A stretch of 64,000 bases of DNA, from positions 1-64,000 of the forward strand of contig JALKBU010000138.1 in NCBI GenBank assembly GCA_023091735.1. The letters are read 5' to 3'. The position numbers and the translations under genes were made by a program. Of this stretch, positions 51,643-61,984 are shown piece after piece (position 1 is the stretch's first letter; the number at the start of each line of letters is the position of its first letter). The notes under the pieces are model-generated. The model saw nothing but the letters and a program-made list of their open reading frames with translations. It made no database searches and was not told where the DNA came from. This stretch comes from Trichomonas tenax. Taxonomy: Eukaryota; Parabasalia; Trichomonadida; Trichomonadidae.

Positions 51643-53292
51643 TTATTTTTTGGAGACTTGATAATCTAGGACATCTTTGACGCTTGGAATATCTTCAGGC
51701 GGTGTTGCAACGACATCGTATGTCTGTAATAGATTAAGTATAATAAATCGAACAATAACAGCTGATTCATCTTGCAAAGTATGAACTCTTCCTTGATCTT
51801 TAAGCTCTGGTGATTTTGCAACTTCACAAAGACCAAGAACACTTATTGCCTGCCCAAGGCAGCTGTTAATGTATCTGTTATAATATGCTGGTGAATATGC
51901 TTTTGAAACATCAGTTTCGCGAGAGAAATAAATTCCATTTCCAAAGTTATGACCATTCTTTTCTAATGTCGTTCCAGAAGCGTTCACTAATCCATTTCTC
52001 AAAATAGAATGCCATCTCGTGAGGTCGGATCCATGGAAGAGGAATGTCGAGCCATATGTAGACTTTATAGAGTTAAACTTTTCATCTTTAGAAGGCGATG
52101 AAAGAAGTGTCATAAAAATCATGCAGTTCTTCTCGAATATCTTCGGTTTAAGCTCATCTGGAAGACAGTACAGCTGTGATCTATTGGACAATATTATCCA
52201 TCTGAGGAGTTTATATGGTTCATCGCCAACATACTTTTGAATATCTTCATCTTTCGAACAATTATCAAGAATATCTTTAAGCGATGGTAATTCAGTCATT
52301 ATTTCTTTCATTCTGTCTATACTCAAATCTGTTGGACATGGTTGACAATATTTATCTTCAAGCGCTGCAGCAAAGAGTGATATCAATAAATCAGCGACAT
52401 TAACATCACGCTGTATCTCAGAATGGAGAGAATTTCCAACACCAAGTTCCTGAAAAGTAAAGTTGCATAAAGGATTCTTGCAAGTTGTTGGTTTGATTCC
52501 TGGAAGAACTATTTCAGCTCCGCAGATGCAGCAGTGGTTATATAAGCCTATGAATGCATCACATATCTCAAGCGTTAAGTATAGCATCGGACAATCTTGA
52601 TATTCGATAGTAAGTGGATAATTTTCAGAAGAAAACTCACCAGTTCTTATAAATTCCAGTGCTTTTTCATAGTCGTTTTTAAAGACCTTCAGAACATTTT
52701 GAACCGCGATTTTATCAAATCCTTCTTTACATAAAAGATTTACAGCGTTTTCATCGCATTCACCGTGTGAAGAAAGAAGATATAATGCAGATTTGTAGTA
52801 TTTTTTGGGCCGAAACTCTTCAGAAAAGAAAGTTTTGATCACTTTTTCGATATACACGCGTCCTACGTATTGTTTTTGATAAATAGGATGCGAAACATCA
52901 AGTGATTGAGGCATTTTTCGCCAATTGAAGCCATTAAGTTCGAATTCTAAATCTAATATGTTTTCAGACGAGTAAAAACCATAAACAGACTGAATATATA
53001 TAGGTAAAAAAGACTTAGGAATCGATAATTTGATGAAATGATCGAATTTTTTCGCAGGTTGTGCATAAAAATGAGCATTATAAGTATTAATTATCGACAT
53101 TATTGAGAGAGAATCAACACTACTACTGTTGACTTTGTCATAGAAATAACAATCTTCGTCATTTTCTGAAAAATCGACTTCTGGAACTTCATCACTTTCA
53201 GACATCAATTTTTTTGAAAAATAAACTGCATCACAGTTTATTTGACTCTTACTCAATATAAAATCATTAATTTTCAACAAGCAAGTCTTCAT
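51643..53292 (-). CDS. PARP6/8-like ADP-ribosyltransferase
   Basis: A 549-residue protein with the PARP catalytic fold at about 417-530. The H-Y-x triad begins with FLFHGS (His 420) and GNGIYFS (Tyr 455). HGSDLTRWHSILRNGL and NGHNFGNGIYFS match the PARP6/PARP8 subfamily. The third triad position falls in ESAVIVRF and does not look like Glu, so mono-ADP-ribosylation is expected. Residues of about 185-220 (a UBA-like helical segment, GFDKIAVQNVLKVFKNDYEK) and a Cys-rich region near 265-290 (CICGAE...CKNPLC) lie before it. An internal ATG at residue 30 (MSESDEVPEVDF) may be the true start, since the acidic sequence after it resembles the start of PARP6/8. Localisation is unknown. Confidence 0.8.
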   Translation of the reverse strand: MKTCLLKINDFILSKSQINCDAVYFSKKLMSESDEVPEVDFSENDEDCYFYDKVNSSSVDSLSIMSIINTYNAHFYAQPAKKFDHFIKLSIPKSFLPIYIQSVYGFYSSENILDLEFELNGFNWRKMPQSLDVSHPIYQKQYVGRVYIEKVIKTFFSEEFRPKKYYKSALYLLSSHGECDENAVNLLCKEGFDKIAVQNVLKVFKNDYEKALEFIRTGEFSSENYPLTIEYQDCPMLYLTLEICDAFIGLYNHCCICGAEIVLPGIKPTTCKNPLCNFTFQELGVGNSLHSEIQRDVNVADLLISLFAAALEDKYCQPCPTDLSIDRMKEIMTELPSLKDILDNCSKDEDIQKYVGDEPYKLLRWIILSNRSQLYCLPDELKPKIFEKNCMIFMTLLSSPSKDEKFNSIKSTYGSTFLFHGSDLTRWHSILRNGLVNASGTTLEKNGHNFGNGIYFSRETDVSKAYSPAYYNRYINSCLGQAISVLGLCEVAKSPELKDQGRVHTLQDESAVIVRFIILNLLQTYDVVATPPEDIPSVKDVLDYQVSKK

Positions 53293-54146
53293 TCAAGTTT
53301 CATAATCTAATTTAATTCAATTCAAAACCTGAATTGTTCATTTGCTAATTTTATAGTTGGAAATTGACTACACTAGAAAAATTTTGCATGTTATCATCAC
53401 TCTTTTGTAATTTAATATAATTTTCAAACATTTGTTATATATTCACTATAAATAACCTTCTTAGTATTTAAACAGTTATATATTCACTATTGAACATGCT
53501 GAGTCAGCAGCTTTGTAAACCAACTTGTTTTCTGAGATGTTAACAATGATATTAATGTAATCAAATGTAACTTGAGAATCATGCAAGTAAATATAGGCAA
53601 GATCAGTTGGCCTATACTGATAGTAGTTCAAAATAGCAGATCTTTGAAATTGTATTCTAAGTGATATTACGACAAAGATATCGTTTCATTTCAAATTTAA
53701 TTAATCTTATTGTTCAAATGTTACAATAAACTCCATCTCTTGGATAAAAGGAACAGAAGCAATAAGGCCTCCATTTTAAACTTCAATAGCAAGTCAACAC
53801 AATATTAACAAGCGTTTGTAATATAAAATCATGATACTTCTGTAAAATTTAAGCCAACATTTGATAATAGATTGCTTCATCTACAATGTAAATCATATGG
53901 TAACAGCTTAGAACATCCAAATTGATATTTATTTCAATTCCATTTCAATATGAATCTAAATGCCCAAACAATCTTACCAAAAATAGATTTTCGATGTTCT
54001 GATTACAGTGTTGTTGTGCAAAAGATAATTTTAGTAAAAAAATCAATTTTATATTGAATTCTTGCATGTTATCGTGATCTATTTCACCTTTTTTTGGCTG
54101 TTTTCCGATTATTTTATGTTTGTTTATTTACGAAGATAATATCAAA
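53293..54146. other. Intergenic with bZIP-type palindrome
   Basis: 854 bases. TGCTGAGTCAGCA, a perfect MARE-like palindrome, is at 53497-53509. TTGCATGTTATC occurs twice (53384-53395 and 54062-54073). No gene is supported. Confidence 0.45.
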
Positions 54147-57100
54147 ATGACTTCGTGGAAATATGTTGATCCGAATGTCGACCCGAAGGTGACATTTATC
54201 TCAAAAGTCCCCGACGTCGTTGTCAGAGCGGACCAAATATCATATCCCCCGGAGCCAACTTTCAAATATCTCGAAGTTCCGATCGAAGTTTTAAGCCAAA
54301 ATAGAATTAACCAGGCTGTGATCGATCAGATAAATCTATTGAAGTCACTGTCCGAGAAAATCGAAACTTCCGAACCCTATATATCATTTATTTATACATT
54401 CAGGTCGATTGAATTTTTATTCAAGCTTGAAGAGCAGTTACAGTCTAATAACAGAGAGGGAGACCCTACAAAGACCGAGCTGCCCATGTTTAAGGCATAT
54501 TTCAGAGAGTTTTTCACTCCAATTCTTTTTAAATTATTTGAAATCTCTCATTTTGTTACAAATTTGATCAAATACATTTACAAAATAGTTATATCTTCTA
54601 ATGCTGTATTTTGTGATCCAGTTTTTTCAAAACTAACAGAACTTTTATACAATATTTACACTATCGAGAAATTAAAAACACTCAAGACAGGAATTATCAG
54701 AGACATACAGTTCTACAAAGGAGATCCAAGTCTTGACGAGGGAATCATCGAAAAACTCGCTGAAATTCAAACGTATTTCTGCGAAAAGAATATTTTCCTT
54801 AATCAATTAAGAAACATGCTCGACGACTATCTGCAAAACAACAAGGACCGAAAAGCCAACTCTTTGAACTTTATGACTCAATATCTTCAATATTGCGTTA
54901 ACACATACGGATCACCTGCTATATTCCCAAAGGAACGTATTTCTTTGGTAATTGGTATGATTTGGGGCCTCTATATTCATGGCTCAACAAATCCAATTAA
55001 TAACATCTTCACACAGAGCTTTACAAAGGACGTTCTCGACATTATTGCACAAAATTCAGTTCTTCCATTATATTGCGAGTGCTTTACTATTCCAGGTTCG
55101 ATTCTTGCTGATTGCAGAGGATTAAACACAATGAAATCATTACCATTCGCGACAAATCTTTCTGAACTGATTAAAATATCAGACAAATACTTAATTTCAA
55201 ACAAATTAAATCAAATTCGTCAAATGTATCGTGATGCGTTAAATAAAGCTTCAAAGATGCGTTCAAACAACACAAGTATTACTACAGAAGCTGTTAATTC
55301 AGTAATACAGACACTTTCATTCCTCGTGATGGTAATTTTGCAACAAACAGCTTACAAATTCGCTGTAACTGCACAGCCACCTTTGCCACCTGAAGAGGAA
55401 TCTGTTTGCAAGTATGATTTGGCTGTGAGATTGAATTACACAGAAAAAGACATCAATTCGTTAGTCGAGACTGTTGCTTACGTCAAAACATTAGTTTCAA
55501 CAATCATCGACGCGGAGCCATTAATCGTTGAAGAACTTGGTAAGCAGACGAACACATACATGCATGACTTTTTGGATGACATCATTGAGGAGCCATTAAA
55601 TCACGCGAGCGAAGTTGGCGATGATGATTGCGTTGTAATTCTTAAAGCAATTCACACGATTTTCTCTACACCTTCTGAAAAGGCATTTTTGACGCCACAG
55701 CACTTAGATGTTATCAGAGTCCAGTTCCAGATGATGATGTTGACGAATTCGAAGTTTTTAGAGAAAACATCGATGTTTTCTTCAGCGCATTTCAAGAGAA
55801 GCCATGTTAAGATAATCGAAAAATTCTTATCCGATTCACCAACGTGGTATTATTACTTCAACTTCATAAACAAAGTTCGTCAAGAGTCAAATCTTTGCGC
55901 TCTTTGGTTCCACGAAACAATGCTTGATCCAGATCACATTTATCAGTTGCCAATTCAGTCATCACTGCCTTTCATTTTAGTTCGCCATCTTTTGTCGACA
56001 CGTGATCAGCCTGCTCTCCAAGATCTCGTTTTCTTCCCGTTCGAAATATACAACGACGCGAGCTATCAAGCGCTGAATGTTTACAAGCTCGAATATCTTT
56101 TCACTGAGATTGCTGAAGAAATCAACGTCGTTATTGAAATGATTTCCTTCACATTTGCAGATACATATTACAAGATGGTGCGTGAAACATCAGCAGCCAT
56201 TGAGCTCCAGCCATCAAATATCGGCAAGATTAAACCGAAGCCAATGAGATTCTCAATCATGGCTCTTCAGAACAAGTTCGAGATCATCGGTTCTCCAATC
56301 GATTTCAACATGATTGTATCCACGAAACTCAACAAGAGAATGAGAGAAGAGCTCGAAAAGTACATCAAAATATTGACGGACTTCAGGATGGTTCCATACG
56401 TTGAACATTTAGTGCGTATTGCCAAAGTCTCTCATAAACTGTTGCTAGACAACAAGATAATGATTGATGACTTCGGAGTAATGTGGAATGATGCAAAATC
56501 TTCAGAGACACCATTCACAATTTCACCAAAGATCATCTCATGCATAGACTCAATATTAGATTTTACACACATGAGACTTGATTACACAAACAACTGGTTC
56601 ACGTTCTCTAAGCCATTGACAATCTCTCCACTTTCCAAGGAATCATGGGCAGACACATTCGCGAATTTACACCGCGACGAAGAGATCCACACAACGAAGG
56701 AAAACTTCTCAGCAATGTGCAGATTGTTCAACTTCAACGAGTTGACATATTTAATCCAGAAATCATTCGTCAAGCTCGAAGATGCAGCACTCTCTGCAAT
56801 CTCATCATACCAAGAATTCAACAACACAATCAGAATCGTTCCTGCGCTCGCACGCCATGATTTAGTCGGTTTCTACGATTTCAACATGGATGTCTACAGT
56901 GCAGCCACACACTCTCACATCGGCAAATTCTTCGCGAGCATGCGCGTTGTCGGCAATATCATCAAGTTCATCACAAATCTTGATCTCGAGTTACCACACA
57001 CGAACACAGACTCACTCATCCCAGGAATGATGAAGATCATTAAGAACATCATCATCTCTCGAAAGCAGGCATTCTTCAAAGATGAATTCCTCGACATCGA

Positions 57101-57455
57101 GTCGACAACATCACTCAACAACTTCAGTGCAATCTGGTCCGTAATCGAGTTCATCTTCTGCTCTCCGAAGACATTCTTCCTGTCCGAAGCCAATCCTGCC
57201 GTCTTCCTTCTCGAGACATTCGGCGATGGCGTCATTGTTGCTGCGCACATGTTCATCTCTCTGTGCAACCACCAGTCCCACTACGAGTACACATCTATCT
57301 GCCTGCACACACTCAAGCTTTACGAGATCTCGGAGGAGAGAATCGAAAAGGCAGATCTTGCCAAGTTCTTACAGAACATCGTCAAGATTGACCAGATTCG
57401 GCAGTTTACGAACGGAATTGCTGGTCCATTCAAGATCCGGAAAGATGAAATATAA
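54147..57455 (+). CDS. CYFIP/Sra-1 subunit of the WAVE/SCAR complex
   Basis: A 1102-residue helical protein. The early part (TEKIEKLKTLKTGI-RDIQFYK-like: YTIEKLKTLKTGIIRDIQFY, residues of about 175-195) matches the CYFIP 'DELKN-K-S-x-x-ND-x-x-x-YKRA' segment. The C-terminal VFLLETFGDGVIVAAHMFIS then LCNHQSHYE matches the CYFIP end (FGDG...A...MI.LLGQQ.RF). CYFIP/Sra-1 is the largest subunit of the WAVE regulatory complex. It binds GTP-Rac and releases the WAVE VCA to activate Arp2/3. A TTG upstream at 54120 is a weaker start; ATG 54147 is chosen. It is shorter than the animal protein (about 1250). Fits with the DOCK GEF in the same window. Confidence 0.85.
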   Translation: MTSWKYVDPNVDPKVTFISKVPDVVVRADQISYPPEPTFKYLEVPIEVLSQNRINQAVIDQINLLKSLSEKIETSEPYISFIYTFRSIEFLFKLEEQLQSNNREGDPTKTELPMFKAYFREFFTPILFKLFEISHFVTNLIKYIYKIVISSNAVFCDPVFSKLTELLYNIYTIEKLKTLKTGIIRDIQFYKGDPSLDEGIIEKLAEIQTYFCEKNIFLNQLRNMLDDYLQNNKDRKANSLNFMTQYLQYCVNTYGSPAIFPKERISLVIGMIWGLYIHGSTNPINNIFTQSFTKDVLDIIAQNSVLPLYCECFTIPGSILADCRGLNTMKSLPFATNLSELIKISDKYLISNKLNQIRQMYRDALNKASKMRSNNTSITTEAVNSVIQTLSFLVMVILQQTAYKFAVTAQPPLPPEEESVCKYDLAVRLNYTEKDINSLVETVAYVKTLVSTIIDAEPLIVEELGKQTNTYMHDFLDDIIEEPLNHASEVGDDDCVVILKAIHTIFSTPSEKAFLTPQHLDVIRVQFQMMMLTNSKFLEKTSMFSSAHFKRSHVKIIEKFLSDSPTWYYYFNFINKVRQESNLCALWFHETMLDPDHIYQLPIQSSLPFILVRHLLSTRDQPALQDLVFFPFEIYNDASYQALNVYKLEYLFTEIAEEINVVIEMISFTFADTYYKMVRETSAAIELQPSNIGKIKPKPMRFSIMALQNKFEIIGSPIDFNMIVSTKLNKRMREELEKYIKILTDFRMVPYVEHLVRIAKVSHKLLLDNKIMIDDFGVMWNDAKSSETPFTISPKIISCIDSILDFTHMRLDYTNNWFTFSKPLTISPLSKESWADTFANLHRDEEIHTTKENFSAMCRLFNFNELTYLIQKSFVKLEDAALSAISSYQEFNNTIRIVPALARHDLVGFYDFNMDVYSAATHSHIGKFFASMRVVGNIIKFITNLDLELPHTNTDSLIPGMMKIIKNIIISRKQAFFKDEFLDIESTTSLNNFSAIWSVIEFIFCSPKTFFLSEANPAVFLLETFGDGVIVAAHMFISLCNHQSHYEYTSICLHTLKLYEISEERIEKADLAKFLQNIVKIDQIRQFTNGIAGPFKIRKDEI

Positions 57456-57639
57456 TTCTCTCCGATGTTATATTATATTAATTTCTCTCTATAAATTAGT
57501 TTTATTTTTTCTTTTCACTCAATTCATTTTTCATTTCTTTGATTGATGTTGAAGCAGTATCTTGACTTTTGGTGTCAAAATCGAAAGATAGAACATATGC
57601 TTATCACTACCATTGCTGATCGAACAACATTGTTACAAA
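57456..57639. other. Spacer
   Basis: 3' flank of the CYFIP gene. No feature. Confidence 0.3.
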
Positions 57640-58316
57640 TGTTTAAGTGCTCATTCACTAACTGAATGTTGATCAATTGAATGAATTTCCTCAAATTGTA
57701 CATTTTTCAATTGAGAGAACTCCTTCATTCATTACAATAACTCCGAAATCCATTCCTGATTTAGTATTGTATATGACGTTGCAACATTCATTACAAAAAG
57801 TTTCTCAAGCAAATACAAGATTCTGCATAATCTAATTCAAATGCAGATTATTTAGTGATGTTGACTCCATTTGAATGAGTTGAACTCTATCCAGTTTTAA
57901 CAAGGTTTTTTGTAATTCTGGATGAAAGCAAACTAATATTACCATATGGACATTTGATAATACTGAAATTCGTGTTTGTCTCTGAAAGTAATGTACAATA
58001 AGAGAAAAATCCATATCCATTACTTTGTAGCGCAAAAGCGGCGTTGGATAATGGCGCCATAGCAGTAAAAATATGTTGCGCCTCCAGATCGGTCTCGAGA
58101 GCAGTTTTCAAAGAATGGAGGAATTGAGGACTGCCATAGCGAATAAAAACAACACCGTCATTAAAATCTTTGAAGGTGCTTTTGTAGAAAAAGAACGAAT
58201 TTGGTTCTGGAGAATATTGACAATTGTTGTTTTTGTAACATGTTTCACCGGGTGTTGTCTCGCCATAGTACGACTGCCAGAAATCATTCTTATTTATTTT
58301 TCATTAATTGGAACTA
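57640..58316 (-). pseudogene. Decayed beta-helix surface-protein copy A
   Basis: Part of a family of large surface proteins with right-handed beta-helix (Pmp-like) repeats. On the minus strand from 58316, NDFWQSYYGETTPGETCY, then DGVVFIRYGSPQFLHS, align with copy B (IWKMYYG..., NNGVIYIKSGNTKFLHS). Further on, the alignment with copy C continues at DNA level to about 57640 (for example TTCAATTG-x-GAGAACTC). No ATG begins the frame and stops interrupt it. The + strand open frame 58073-58339 is the antisense shadow of this copy. Confidence 0.65.
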
Positions 58317-58391
58317 TTATGAAGAAATTGCTTGAATGAATATTAGAAGATCATCAATGTCAATGTTTTATAGATAATAAAATGTTTTACA

Positions 58392-59438
58392 CTATGAATA
58401 ACTCATTAATAAGCAAAAACAAGTGTCTGACAACAAATTTGAGTTTCTTTGAGGCCTAATTTCGAATGATATTTCTGTTTCATCTTCAACACCACATCGG
58501 AAGTTGCACATGAAACCTGAAGGATTTGGGATCAAGCTGTATTGATCATCCGATAAAAGATTTGATGTATTATATTTTTTCCCATAATATGTTGTCGTGA
58601 AATAATCTAAATTGCAGTCATTGATAATAATTCTACCGCTATTTGTGCTGAACGTCGAACAGTTGTTAGAATTTCCTCTTATTGTGCAGTTGTTCAGAGT
58701 CAGATTTTCATCAGTCATCCAATTAACACCACGTTTTGCAGAGGATTGAGTGTTGTTTATAATGTTGCAGCAATCACAACAGAACGTTCCAAATGCGAAT
58801 ACTAAACAACAATAACTTTTTGCGTAATTGCATTTAAATGTCGAGTATTTACAAACTCCTTCTCCAGTTAAATACATTCCGTTATATCCTGATGATTTGT
58901 CAGCCAAATTTTGAGTAATATTAGTTGAATAATATCCGAAGTTTCCATATTGTAAGCAATTTGTGTATTTTGCATATTGGTTTGAACTGAGGCAAAGAGA
59001 GCCTTCATCGATAATATTATGGTTTAATGATGTAGTTGTCAAGCTTGTATAAAAGAATGAACCAAATCCATAATATGTCGACGTTACTGTAACATTTGAT
59101 GCACAAAATCTACTTTGGATGATTGATCCATCACATTCGAAATAAATTGCACCTCCTTTATGATTATCGAATACTTTTCGAAGGTACACGAAGAGTGCAA
59201 GAATTTTGTGTTTCCAGATTTAATATAAATAACACCATTGTTTTCGTTTTCGAATATATATTCATATACTAACACCGAAATAGGATTGCTTGGGATTGAA
59301 CATGTGCGAGCATTGTAACAAGCTTCGCTTGGCTGCGTTAATCCATAGTACATCTTCCATATATCAAGAGCTTCATCTTCGTTCAGTTTCCAAGTCAATA
59401 TCTGAAGAAGAAAACATCTCCACAATCAAAAATGGCAT
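58392..59438 (-). pseudogene. Beta-helix surface-protein copy B, frameshifted
   Basis: ATG 59438 begins MPFLIVEMFSSSDIDLET, a plausible signal peptide, but a frameshift near 59390 and another near 59185 are needed to read through NEDEALDIWKMYYG, NNGVIYIKSGN, KGGAIYFECDGSIIQSRFCA, and the repeats GRIIINDCNLDYFTTT to a stop at 58392. The GG-A-I-Y-F and C-x-F/N-N-C words are the beta-helix rungs also seen in copies C and D. The complete product would be a secreted or surface parallel beta-helix. Confidence 0.7.
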
Positions 59439-60129
59439 AATTTTGAATAAAATCAAAAATGCGGACAATCTATTGCTTTTAAATGATGTTATTCTTTTTG
59501 TTGTATACACTTTTCATTCAAAGGCTTTATTCTTCTCAAAAGTATAATATTTTTTGATAACAATTTTGACAAAAGTTAATTTTTGATATAAAATGATTTT
59601 TATGTATATTCGTTTGATACGCAACGAAAATTATTTTATTTCCACATTTTATCATAGATTTTGTCTTAATCATTAACATCGATGACATGAAATAGATTTT
59701 ATTTTATCAAAGCGATGACCTTATAAACAACAAATTTTCATTATAACGTGCTTCAAAGAAATTTGATAAATTTGAGGCAATATGAATTACTGATCAATGA
59801 ATGCATGAATTTCATTAATGATGCAACAAAACGATCCATGAATTCACTTTAGTTCGCCTAGGACAACAAAATCCATTCACATACAGCAAAATTATTAGAT
59901 TTATAGGGTGACCCAACGAAGTTAAGCATCTCAAGCTAGGATTAACTTTAAATCGATTTGAAGATACGCATATATAGCTCCCATAAAATAACTAAGACTA
60001 TATTATTTTGGGAATTTTTGCTAGTTTCCACATTGAGTTAGATAATGTTTTATGCTAAGAAAATGTTTTTATTTTTTTCCCCATTTTTTAATGGAACTCA
60101 ACTCAATTGTACTTTTCTCTCAAATAAAG
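59439..60129. other. Spacer between copy B and mariner relic
   Basis: About 690 AT-rich bases with no supported feature; a 5' flank of copy B. Confidence 0.35.
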
Positions 60130-60970
60130 TCTGAGAGCCGTGGATACATTCAATGAAATCGATCATACACTATATAAAGAAGCTGTTGGTTACTCAACTC
60201 TCACTAAATACATAACACAGCAGAAGTTTCCTAATGACACAATGGATATGGACGAAAATCTGCCAAAAATGACCCCTAGAAATTTCATTGGTGCCATCTT
60301 TAGCTTACTTGAATGAATTCACTTACATCTCACAATAAGAGATTGAGAAGGAGATTTATATTCTTTTGGAAGCTGTTTGAAGATATTTTGATAGAAGTTT
60401 TGACTTCAACATTAAATTCTTCTTTTGCTGCCATAAATCAGCCACAGAAAAAAACTTCCTGAAAAATGTTCTCGATATCATAACCGAGCTCATCATACAA
60501 CTGATATTTGAGAGAACAATATTCCCCATCCTTGAAGAGTTGCAATTTGATTTGTCGATGGATAAGCAAAATGTATTTCTTTCTTGTGAATCTGCACCAC
60601 CAACAAGGCAAAAGCATTTATCCATCTAAAATAAGGTTATTTTTATAATTGCCCAGCAATACCTATAATGCACTTCATTTGTATCCTTCAAAGCGGAACT
60701 ACAATTAATAGTAACTGGTTCATTAATTAAATACTACAAAAAAATTATCAACTCTATATATGATATAGAGATATCTCATCAAAACAATCTAACCGTGCAT
60801 TTGAAAATGAAAATCAGTATTTGCAAAAATGGTAACTTCTTTTTTGAATGCTAATAGCATATCCAAAGTACTGAATTTAGTTTTCTCATCAAATATTACT
60901 TTATCAGAATTTTTCCTATTTATCTATATCAAAAAGCAGCTCAGAAGTCAAATATTCAAGGTTACAAAGG
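60130..60970 (+). pseudogene. Mariner/Tc1-type transposase relic
   Basis: Fragments of a mariner-family transposase lie in order on the + strand. N-terminal part about 60136-60315 (RAVDTFNEIDHTLYKEAVGY, YITQQKFPNDTMDMDENLPK, TPRNFIGAIFSLLE). The catalytic-region relic at about 60555-60630 (DKQNVFLSCESAPPTRQKH) resembles the mariner 'H-x-DNA-P-H-x-A' segment. The C-terminal part about 60860-60960 (SSNITLSEFFLFIYIKKQL) resembles 'SPDL-PSDFFLF-x-x-IKK-L'. Stops, frameshifts and loss of the acidic catalytic residue in the middle segment show it is inactive. It lies in the gap between two surface-protein copies, in opposite orientation. Confidence 0.7.
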
Positions 60971-61252
60971 GAAAAATTTTCCTTCTACGGTGTAGTACCG
61001 CGACCTTCATAACTTTTTATCTGATCAATGTTTTTTCGATTTGAAAGCACTTTCATGTACTTATTGATAATTGTCTATCCAGTGGTATAAGTTGCACAGT
61101 CTATATATCTATCAAATCATTGATTGCATTTCAAATTGTCCAAAAATATACGATTTCCAGCATAAATGTATGCACTACTATGCAGCGCTGAGACACCATC
61201 TTTCCTCAGCGCATAATTTTTTTTTCATTGCCAAATCTAAGATTCTAAAATT
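60971..61252. other. Spacer between mariner relic and copy C
   Basis: AT-rich, no recognised feature. Confidence 0.3.
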
Positions 61253-61950
61253 TTACATTATTACAGCTGCAAATATCATTGGATTATTGATGATGGTGAA
61301 TTTATCATTGGATGAAATAAGTGTTGTGGAGTATCTCCTTCCTGATTCTGTTGTAGTGAATTTATCGATGTTGCAGTTAATGACTTTGATTTGGCCTGAA
61401 GAATAACAATTAAATGTTGAACAATTGAATGAATTTCCTCGAATTGTGCAGTTTTCAATTGTGAGAACTCTATCATTCATAAAGAAAGCTCCGTAATATG
61501 TTCCTGATTGAGTATTATTTATGACGTTGCAGCAATCATAACGATAATCTCCATAGCCGTGACTAAAATATTCATAACTTTTTGCGTAATTATTTAAATG
61601 TAGAGAATTAAATGACTCCTTCTTCTTTTGAATCGGTTGATACAAATCTAGAACTTTCATAAACACAATTTTTCCAAATATTTGATGAAAATAAATCATT
61701 TGTACAGGCGCTATCTTCATTTGAACACAGACAAACAGAACATTCATCAATAATACTTAAATTCGTGTTTATTGATGAATCTACATTAGAATAAGAGAAT
61801 AAACTTAGTCCACTTTCTATAGATGCATTTGTGGCACAAAAGCGGCGTTGGACAGAAACATTTAAAGTAGATTGCACCTCATTCATTGTTTCGAGAGAAC
61901 TTTTCGAAGAATGGATGCTAGAAATAAAAACAACACCATCGATATCGCAA
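61253..61950 (-). pseudogene. Beta-helix surface-protein copy C, frameshifted and 5' truncated
   Basis: Begins near 61950 with DGVVFISSIHSSKSSLET, continues to RRFCATNASIESG, then changes frame near 61620 and continues to the stop at 61253, through SYEYFSHGYGDYRYDCCNVI, CTIRGNSFNCSTFNCYSSGQ and NCNIDKFTTTESGRRYSTT. It is homologous to copies A, B and D, with the same TFFCA/CTIRGN/FTTT words. No 5' end with an ATG remains. Confidence 0.65.
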
Positions 61951-61984
61951 AATTGGTTCTAATTAAAGCAAAATGAAAAATCGG

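Noticed and set aside
58073..58339. + strand open frame of 88 codons
   Set aside because: It is antisense to beta-helix copy A, which aligns with copies B-D in the minus frame.
60356..60625. Minus-strand open frame of 89 codons
   Set aside because: It lies antisense to the mariner-like relic and has no matching features of its own.
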